A DNA stretch of 6,591 nt, from assembly GCA_028293775.1 (NCBI GenBank), contig JAQGOD010000469.1, positions 1 to 6,591 on the forward strand, in the 5' to 3' direction. The notes below the pieces were generated by a model that did not search any database, had not been told where the DNA came from, and saw nothing but the letters and a program-made list of their open reading frames with translations. Numbering within the stretch: position 1 is the stretch's first letter; every line of letters starts with the position of its first letter. Origin of the DNA: Gammaproteobacteria bacterium (GTDB lineage Bacteria > Pseudomonadota > Gammaproteobacteria > Steroidobacterales > Steroidobacteraceae). Below are positions 1 to 4,650 of the stretch, in pieces. The translations under genes and the position numbers were made by a program.

Positions 1-2846
1 CCGCCGGCTGAATCGATCCGCGTAAACATGTTACATATCCTTTTCAAGGCCTCCGGTGCCAGGCCAACGCCGTTGTCGCGCACGAAGATGGCAAGGCCCT
101 GCGAATCGACACGGGTCCCGAGCACAATGGTGCCGCCGATGGGCGTGTACTTCGCCGAGTTGGTCAACAGATTGCTCACCACCTGGGTAACGCGCACCGG
201 GTCGACCTCCAGCATGAGGGGCGAGAACGGATATTCCACATTCAAAATGTGACGTTTCGCATCGATCGCCGGCTGGGCCGCTTCCACAGCAGCCTCGAGA
301 ATCGTTTTTAGATCGACATATTCCTTTTTTAGAACAAAGTCGCCGCGAGTAATGCGCGACACATCGAGCAAGTCGTCCAGCAGCGAACTCATGTGCGCAA
401 CTTGGCGAGAAATAATCGCCTGCGCGCGTGCCAAGTCCACTGAGGCAAGTCGCGGCGCATCAAGCAGCCGAGCCGCGGTTCGAATAGGCGCCAAGGGATT
501 GCGTAGTTCGTGCGAAAGCGTTGCCAGAAAAACGTCCTTGCGCAAGTCGGCCTCACGCAAGGCGGCCTCTGCTTGCACGATGCTGGTGACGTCGACAAAG
601 GTGACCAGGGCGCCGCTGACGGTGCTGTCCGGTTCGCGATATGGCAAGATCCGCATGATGTAATGCGCGGCTCGGTCGAATCTCGCGATTTGCTTCTCCA
701 GCGGCTGAAGCGTCCCGAGCACTCGGTTGACGTCGTCGCCCATCGAGTCGTAGTCCAGCCGGCTGACGATGTCGGTCAGCGGGCGGCCTGCATCGCTCGG
801 GATGAGATTGTACAGAGAGGCGATGGCCGGCGTGAAACTGCGGATTATCAAGTACCGATCGAGGAAAATCGTCGCGATCTCCGTGCTTTCAAAGAGGTTG
901 CGCAGGTCGCTATTGGCCTCGGCCAGTTCTTCCACTTTTTCGCTCAATCGCAGATTCACCGTGTGCAGCTCTTCGTTCAATGATTGCAGCTCTTCCTTTG
1001 ATGTCTCCAGCTCTTCATTGGTCGACTGCATTTCCTCATTGACGGAATGTAGCTCCTCGTTGGCGCTGCGCAGCTCCTCGAGGGCGGTCTGATGTTCCTC
1101 GCCGAGCGACTGGAGTTCTTCACGCGTGGCGAACAAATCTCTTTGCGAGCGCTTCAATCGTTGCGAGTGCGGAAAGAGGGCTGCGATGATGCGGCGATGC
1201 AGGCTGTGCTCCGAATTCCCCGATTCTTTCAACGATGCGACCGTATCGGCAGCGGCGTCGAGCCCTGAGGCCGCGCTTGCGCGAGCCGAATCCGTTGCCA
1301 GCGGCCTTGCATCACCCGGATCAGCGCTGCGCAAGGGCCGCGGCGTGGGGGGATGGCTTGAGGCACGCGGTGTCATCTGCGCCGGCTCATGCAAGTTTAG
1401 GTTCAACGCAGGACTCTTGACGTCGCGCCGCACAAAGATCCTGGCCGCTTTGTCGAGCGGCTCAAATAATTCGCCATGTTGAGCCGCGGATTCCGAGGCC
1501 CCCAGCAAAAGGACTCCCTCCCGCACCAGAGAATAGTGGAAGACCGGGATCACAGCGGCCTGCAGCGTGGTATCCATATAGATCAGCAAATTGCGGCAGG
1601 AGACCATGTCCATCCGGGAGAAGGGCGGATCACGCACGACGTTGTGCGCTGAAAAAGTGCAAATGTCGCGAATCTCTTTCGCCACCGCGTAGCTGTCGCG
1701 CGAAGCGATAAAAAAGCGCCGCCGTCGTTCTTGCGACAGGCCTTCCAAAAGTACCGACGGATAGCGTCCCATTCTGGCAATCGAGATGGCCGATGTATCG
1801 ATGTCCGTGGCAAACACTTGCACTTTAGGAACACCGCCTAGACCGTCCATGTGCTCGCGCAAAAGGATGGCCAGGGAATAGGCTTCTTCACCGGTGGCGC
1901 AACCGGGCACCCAAATTCTCACCATGCTGTCTGCAGTTTTGCGCGAAAATAATCGCGGAATCACTTTACATGCCAGCGTCTCGAACGTCTCCTTGTCGCG
2001 GAAGAAGCTCGTCACCCGGATCAACAGATCTCGAAACAGTAACACCACCTCTTCCCGGTCCGAGCGCATACGCGAGACATACTCGTCGAGGGTGGTCGCA
2101 TTGACGACTTGCATGCGCCGATGCACTCGTCGCAGAAAAGTCTTGTCTCGATAGCCGCTAAAATCGTGGCCCAACTGCGCCTGAATAATGCCGCAGATCT
2201 GCAGTCGTGCCGCATCGGTCCGCGCCGATTCATCGATTGATCCCAAGTCCTCCAGCTCAACTCCCTTCATGCGCAGCAGGTGGCGGGGAATGTCATCGAT
2301 GCCTGCGACCAGGTCGACCGACCCGGTGGCAATGGCGCCGGCCGGCATTTCTCCATACTCGGGTCTCGTGCCATTGCTGCCTTGGGCAATGGTAAGCCCT
2401 CCGCACTCCTTGATGGCTTTGAGTCCCAGGGCACCGTCATTGCCGGTTACCGACAATACAATGCCTACCGCCCTGTCGCCCTGTGATGCTCCCAAGGAGG
2501 CAAAAAAATCGTCTATGGGGTGGAATGATTTTTCGTCGTCGGCCGCAGGTACGTGTAATCCGAGCCGTCCTCCGGCCAGCGTCACGACGGAGTGAGGCGG
2601 CGGTACATAAACGCAATTGGGCTCGATCACCGTTCCATCTTGCCCCTGGATGACCCGCATGGAAGTCCAACGTGAAAGTATTTCGGGGAGCACGCTATTG
2701 CGGTCCGCAGGCAAGTGCAGAATCGTTACGAAGGCCATGCCTGAATCAGCGGGCATATTTTCAAAAAAACAATGGAACGCCTCGAGACCTCCGGCTGACG
2801 CACCCAGCCCCACGAGGGTCAACTCAGGGGAATGCAAGGTGCTCAA
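1..2846 (-). CDS. CheB-CheR-PAS-histidine kinase fusion protein (3' end beyond window)
   Basis: Predicted cytoplasmic sensor kinase fused to chemoreceptor-modifying enzymes; no signal peptide or membrane segment is seen. I checked the frame codon by codon and it is open throughout (948 codons in window). Counting TTG 2846 as residue 1, the domains are as follows. CheB methylesterase (about 10-190) has the triad Ser17 in GASAGG, His44 and Asp137 in TGNDG. It lacks the N-terminal receiver of free-standing CheB. CheR methyltransferase (about 212-475) has the SAM-binding motif GCATGEE at 315-321 and CRNLLIYM around 417-424. A Pro/Ala/Ser-rich linker covers 476-545. A coiled coil covers about 564-640, then a PAS domain about 645-760. 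HisKA has His779 in LSHELRNPLAP. HATPase has N-box Asn892/Asn896 and G1 DNGVG at 924-928. The G2 box and any C-terminal receiver lie outside the window. The start is chosen because MSTLHSPELTLVGLGASAGG fits the usual N-terminus of this fusion class. The fold calls are secure; the methylation or phosphorylation partners are unknown. Confidence 0.93.
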   Translation of the reverse strand, partial: MSTLHSPELTLVGLGASAGGLEAFHCFFENMPADSGMAFVTILHLPADRNSVLPEILSRWTSMRVIQGQDGTVIEPNCVYVPPPHSVVTLAGGRLGLHVPAADDEKSFHPIDDFFASLGASQGDRAVGIVLSVTGNDGALGLKAIKECGGLTIAQGSNGTRPEYGEMPAGAIATGSVDLVAGIDDIPRHLLRMKGVELEDLGSIDESARTDAARLQICGIIQAQLGHDFSGYRDKTFLRRVHRRMQVVNATTLDEYVSRMRSDREEVVLLFRDLLIRVTSFFRDKETFETLACKVIPRLFSRKTADSMVRIWVPGCATGEEAYSLAILLREHMDGLGGVPKVQVFATDIDTSAISIARMGRYPSVLLEGLSQERRRRFFIASRDSYAVAKEIRDICTFSAHNVVRDPPFSRMDMVSCRNLLIYMDTTLQAAVIPVFHYSLVREGVLLLGASESAAQHGELFEPLDKAARIFVRRDVKSPALNLNLHEPAQMTPRASSHPPTPRPLRSADPGDARPLATDSARASAASGLDAAADTVASLKESGNSEHSLHRRIIAALFPHSQRLKRSQRDLFATREELQSLGEEHQTALEELRSANEELHSVNEEMQSTNEELETSKEELQSLNEELHTVNLRLSEKVEELAEANSDLRNLFESTEIATIFLDRYLIIRSFTPAIASLYNLIPSDAGRPLTDIVSRLDYDSMGDDVNRVLGTLQPLEKQIARFDRAAHYIMRILPYREPDSTVSGALVTFVDVTSIVQAEAALREADLRKDVFLATLSHELRNPLAPIRTAARLLDAPRLASVDLARAQAIISRQVAHMSSLLDDLLDVSRITRGDFVLKKEYVDLKTILEAAVEAAQPAIDAKRHILNVEYPFSPLMLEVDPVRVTQVVSNLLTNSAKYTPIGGTIVLGTRVDSQGLAIFVRDNGVGLAPEALKRICNMFTRIDSAG
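954..1079 (-). repeat. Six tandem heptads (6 x 21 bp) encoding the signalling coiled coil of the CheB-CheR kinase
   Basis: Residues 590-631 of the fusion protein read as six exact-length heptads: EELRSAN, EELHSVN, EEMQSTN, EELETSK, EELQSLN, EELHTVN. The pattern is E-E-[LM]-x-[ST]-x-[NK], which makes a 126-base array of 21-base units. Leu/Met at the third position and the small or hydrophobic sixth position give the a/d spacing of a coiled coil. It connects the CheR linker to the PAS domain, so it probably transmits or dimerises the signal. Flanking sequence on both sides continues as charged helix with looser heptads. This kind of Asn/Glu-rich helix is usual in CheB-CheR-PAS kinases. Confidence 0.85.
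1209..1421 (-). other. Low-complexity interdomain linker within the CheB-CheR kinase
   Basis: The codons between the end of the CheR domain (FVRRD, residue 475) and the helical region encode about 70 residues rich in Pro, Ala, Ser, Asp and Arg. One stretch reads PRASSHPPTPRPLRSADP. No globular motif is recognisable. The region most likely forms a flexible tether that separates the CheB-CheR half from the coiled-coil/PAS/kinase half. The reading frame is unbroken through it. Confidence 0.7.
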
Positions 2847-2857
2847 CCGAGCGCCCC
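2844..2857 (-). promoter_or_regulatory. Probable TTG start and weak ribosome binding site of the CheB-CheR kinase
   Basis: An in-frame TGA at 2868-2870 limits the frame upstream. Between it and the catalytic Ser codon there is no ATG. Available starts are TTG 2846, TTG 2837, TTG 2822 and GTG 2813. TTG 2846 has a GGGG tract at 2854-2857 seven bases upstream. It gives an N-terminal extension of normal length before the first CheB strand. The first in-frame ATG (2756) lies past the catalytic Ser and would destroy the CheB domain. Confidence 0.5.
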
Positions 2858-3064
2858 AACCGAAAGGTCAGTACGCTGCAACCGCTCCCTGGGATTCTTC
2901 AGAAACGGTATAGTTGAAAGATGAATCTCGTTCTCGCTAAAAAGCCGTCAATCGTAGTTGTTAGGGGCTCGAACCAAGAAATGCGATTAGCAGGGATCAT
3001 AACGCGTAATCACGTCCCCCTGCGCTAATGAACTGCCGCTCAGTTTCTGTAGGACGATTCCTAA

Positions 3065-3096
3065 GGGTATTGGGACAGAAATTACCCCCGGGTATT
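3065..3096 (+). repeat. Direct repeat GGGTATT x2, 25 bases apart
   Basis: GGGTATT occurs at 3065-3071 and 3090-3096, and a shorter GGGTA recurs at 3125-3129. The first two copies are 25 bases apart, which is not a whole number of helical turns. The second copy forms the right arm of the inverted repeat. All lie within 90 bases of the KaiC-like start, so they could be regulator half-sites, but the motif is unrecognised. Confidence 0.25.
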
Positions 3097-3097
3097 T
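3080..3097. repeat. Interrupted inverted repeat, possible operator
   Basis: The arms TACCC (3083-3087) and GGGTA (3090-3094) flank a two-base centre. The symmetry continues outward, after one mismatched pair, as AA against TT. The site is about 60 bases upstream of the KaiC-like ATG, where an operator could sit. The centre is too tight to form a hairpin, so a dimeric DNA-binding protein is the more natural reading. A match this short can arise by chance. Confidence 0.3.
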
Positions 3098-3137
3098 GCG
3101 ACTATCACTAACTAAAAGAGCTATGGGTAGGATTTCC

Positions 3138-3158
3138 GTGACCACGCAACTTCGATGA
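3138..3158 (+). CDS. Putative 6-codon leader frame overlapping the KaiC-like start (ATGA)
   Basis: GTG 3138 is preceded by the purine-rich GGTAGGA (3126-3132), five bases away, which is a good Shine-Dalgarno arrangement. The frame encodes only MTTQLR and ends at TGA 3156-3158, overlapping the ATG at 3155-3157 as ATGA. The ATG itself has no ribosome binding site at normal distance; the bases before it are CGCAACTTCG. A ribosome terminating on this frame could restart on the ATPase gene, giving translational coupling. It may also be chance, with the GGTAGGA serving the ATG from an unusually long distance. Confidence 0.35.
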   Translation: MTTQLR

Positions 3159-4648
3159 CAGCCCATGACGAGCTGCGCTCCAAAACAGGGGTGGCAGGGC
3201 TTGACGAGGTCCTCCACGGCGGGTTGATTCCGGCTCGCCTGTATTTGGTAGACGGCAATCCCGGCGCGGGTAAAACCACCCTGGCGCTGCATTTCCTGCG
3301 TGAGGGTGCACGGCGCGGCGAAGCATGTTTATACGTCACCCTTTCCGAGACGGCCGAAGAGCTCGAGGCGGGCGCCCGATCGCACGGCTGGTCACTCGAG
3401 GGCATCGAGATTGTTGAACTCATCGCCGACGAGAGCGAGTTTGATGGTGAGAGTCAGCTGACGATGTTTCATCCTTCCGAAATTGACCTCACGGAGACAA
3501 CGCGCAAGGTTCTCGAGGCAATAGAGCGCGTTGGGCCACGCCGCCTGGTATTTGATTCGCTGTCCGAAATGCGGCTTCTCGCCCAAAGTTCGCTGCGCTA
3601 TCGCCGTCAGATCCTTGCCTTCAAACAATTTCTGATAGGTCGCGACTGCACCGTGCTCATGTTGGACGACCGTACGGGGGAGGCAGCCGATCTGCAGCTC
3701 CAGAGCATCGCGCACGGGGTGATTGCCCTCGATTGTCGGGCACCCCCCTATGGTCGCGCACGGCGCGAACTGCAAGTGCTTAAATTTCGCGGCAGCGATT
3801 TTGCCAGCGGATTTCACGACTTTGTGGTCCGCAAAGGCGGGCTTACGGTATTCCCGCGCCTGGCGGCGGGGGGCCAGGAGATTCCCGGCCGGCGAGAGTT
3901 CATCGAAAGCGGGGTAGCGGATCTGGACGCGCTGCTCGGCGGCGGAATCGAGCGCGGTACGAGCACCTTACTCGTCGGACCGCCGGGCAGCGGTAAGTCC
4001 AGCATCGCCCTGCAGTACACCGTGGCCGCAGCGGCTCGCGGCGATCATGGGGCTATTTTTGCGTTTGAAGAAACAAAAGCGGCTACCGACGTTCGCTCGC
4101 AAGGTCTGGGGCTGCACATCAATGAGGGGTTAGGTGCCGGGCAAATAATGTTGCAGCAAATTGATCCGGCTGAAATCTCGCCGGGTGAGTTTGCGCATAG
4201 AGTGCGCGACAGCGTCGAGCGCGACAATGCGCGAGTGGTTGTCATCGACAGCCTGAACGGCTATCTGAACGCGCTGCCCGCCGATAAATTTCTAACCGCT
4301 CAACTCCATGAATTGCTTGCGTACCTGAGCAATCGCGGCGTCGCCACTTTCATCGTCGTCGCGCAAAACGGCATCATGGGAGCGACCATGCAATCGCCGG
4401 TCGATGCCAGCTACCTGGCTGATTCCGTGGTCATGCTGCGATTCTTCGAACATGCAGGGGAGGTCAAAAAGGCCATTTCAGTCCTCAAAAAACGCACCGG
4501 CGCGCACGAAGAGTCAATTCGCGAGCTTTCATTCGACAGCCACGGGATTCATTTAAGTGCGCCGCTGTTGCAATTGCGGGGCGTTTTGACTGGCGTGCCG
4601 GTCGAAGTCCACTCCGAAGGTCGCTCGAACGGCAAGGCGCGGATCTAG
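3155..4648 (+). CDS. KaiC-family double-RecA ATPase
   Basis: Complete 497-residue cytoplasmic protein, close in length to cyanobacterial KaiC (about 519), with two RecA-like ATPase domains. Domain 1 (about 8-235): Walker A GNPGAGKT at 34-41, Walker B ending at Asp134 (RRLVFDSL), KFRG at 210-213. Domain 2 (about 248-480): Walker A GPPGSGKS at 275-282, catalytic Glu pair EE at 305-306, Walker B VVVIDSLNGY with Asp365, and KKR at 445-447 matching the KaiC lysine/arginine finger region. Domain 1 has Ser64-Glu65 where KaiC has Glu-Glu. At the KaiC autophosphorylation site (Ser431/Thr432) this protein reads Ser419-Tyr420. ATG 3155 is the only start, because a stop lies at 3128-3130 in frame. The family likely forms ATP-dependent hexamers; any clock role is unproven. 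The downstream kinase gene begins two bases after the stop, so the kinase is its probable partner. Confidence 0.94.
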   Translation: MTAHDELRSKTGVAGLDEVLHGGLIPARLYLVDGNPGAGKTTLALHFLREGARRGEACLYVTLSETAEELEAGARSHGWSLEGIEIVELIADESEFDGESQLTMFHPSEIDLTETTRKVLEAIERVGPRRLVFDSLSEMRLLAQSSLRYRRQILAFKQFLIGRDCTVLMLDDRTGEAADLQLQSIAHGVIALDCRAPPYGRARRELQVLKFRGSDFASGFHDFVVRKGGLTVFPRLAAGGQEIPGRREFIESGVADLDALLGGGIERGTSTLLVGPPGSGKSSIALQYTVAAAARGDHGAIFAFEETKAATDVRSQGLGLHINEGLGAGQIMLQQIDPAEISPGEFAHRVRDSVERDNARVVVIDSLNGYLNALPADKFLTAQLHELLAYLSNRGVATFIVVAQNGIMGATMQSPVDASYLADSVVMLRFFEHAGEVKKAISVLKKRTGAHEESIRELSFDSHGIHLSAPLLQLRGVLTGVPVEVHSEGRSNGKARI

Positions 4649-4650
4649 AG

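Larger units (their letters stand above)
2847..3154. promoter_or_regulatory. Divergent intergenic region between the CheB-CheR kinase and the KaiC-like operon
   Basis: This 308-base gap carries no convincing gene of its own apart from the 6-codon frame listed separately. Positions 2881-3120 are about 47% GC by hand count, clearly lower than the coding sequence on both sides. Both promoters must lie here. For the leftward gene the best -10-like hexamer is TATACC (plus-strand 2907-2912), but it has no good -35 at 17 bases. For the rightward operon TTGGGA at 3070 and TATTTG at 3093 have a 17-base spacer, but the -10 match is poor. Neither is strong enough to call as a promoter. The strongest non-random features are the repeats at 3065-3097. 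Confidence 0.6.

Noticed and set aside
510..983. 157-codon plus-strand open frame opposite the PAS/HisKA region
   Set aside because: Antisense to the clearly conserved kinase frame and shows no family motif. High-GC coding sequence commonly leaves such open antisense frames.
2909..2914. TATAGT as a plus-strand -10 box for the KaiC-like operon
   Set aside because: No acceptable -35 lies 16-18 bases upstream, and it would leave a leader of more than 200 bases.
2990..3023. Inverted pair GCAGGG/CCCTGC with a 22-base loop, considered as a terminator or RNA hairpin
   Set aside because: The stem is only 6 bp with a long unpaired loop and no T-run. It lies upstream of both genes, where no terminator is expected.
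3070..3085. Sigma-54-like promoter TGGGAC-N5-TTAC
   Set aside because: The -12 element reads TTAC rather than TTGC and the -24 element has a mismatch. The near-invariant GC at -12 is absent.
2987..3292. 101-codon minus-strand open frame covering part of the gap and the KaiC-like 5' end
   Set aside because: It begins inside the ATPase gene and is antisense to its Walker A region. It shows no recognisable domain; its extension into the gap appears incidental.
3392..3817. 141-codon minus-strand open frame opposite the KaiC-like gene
   Set aside because: Antisense to the conserved Walker B region and lacks family features.
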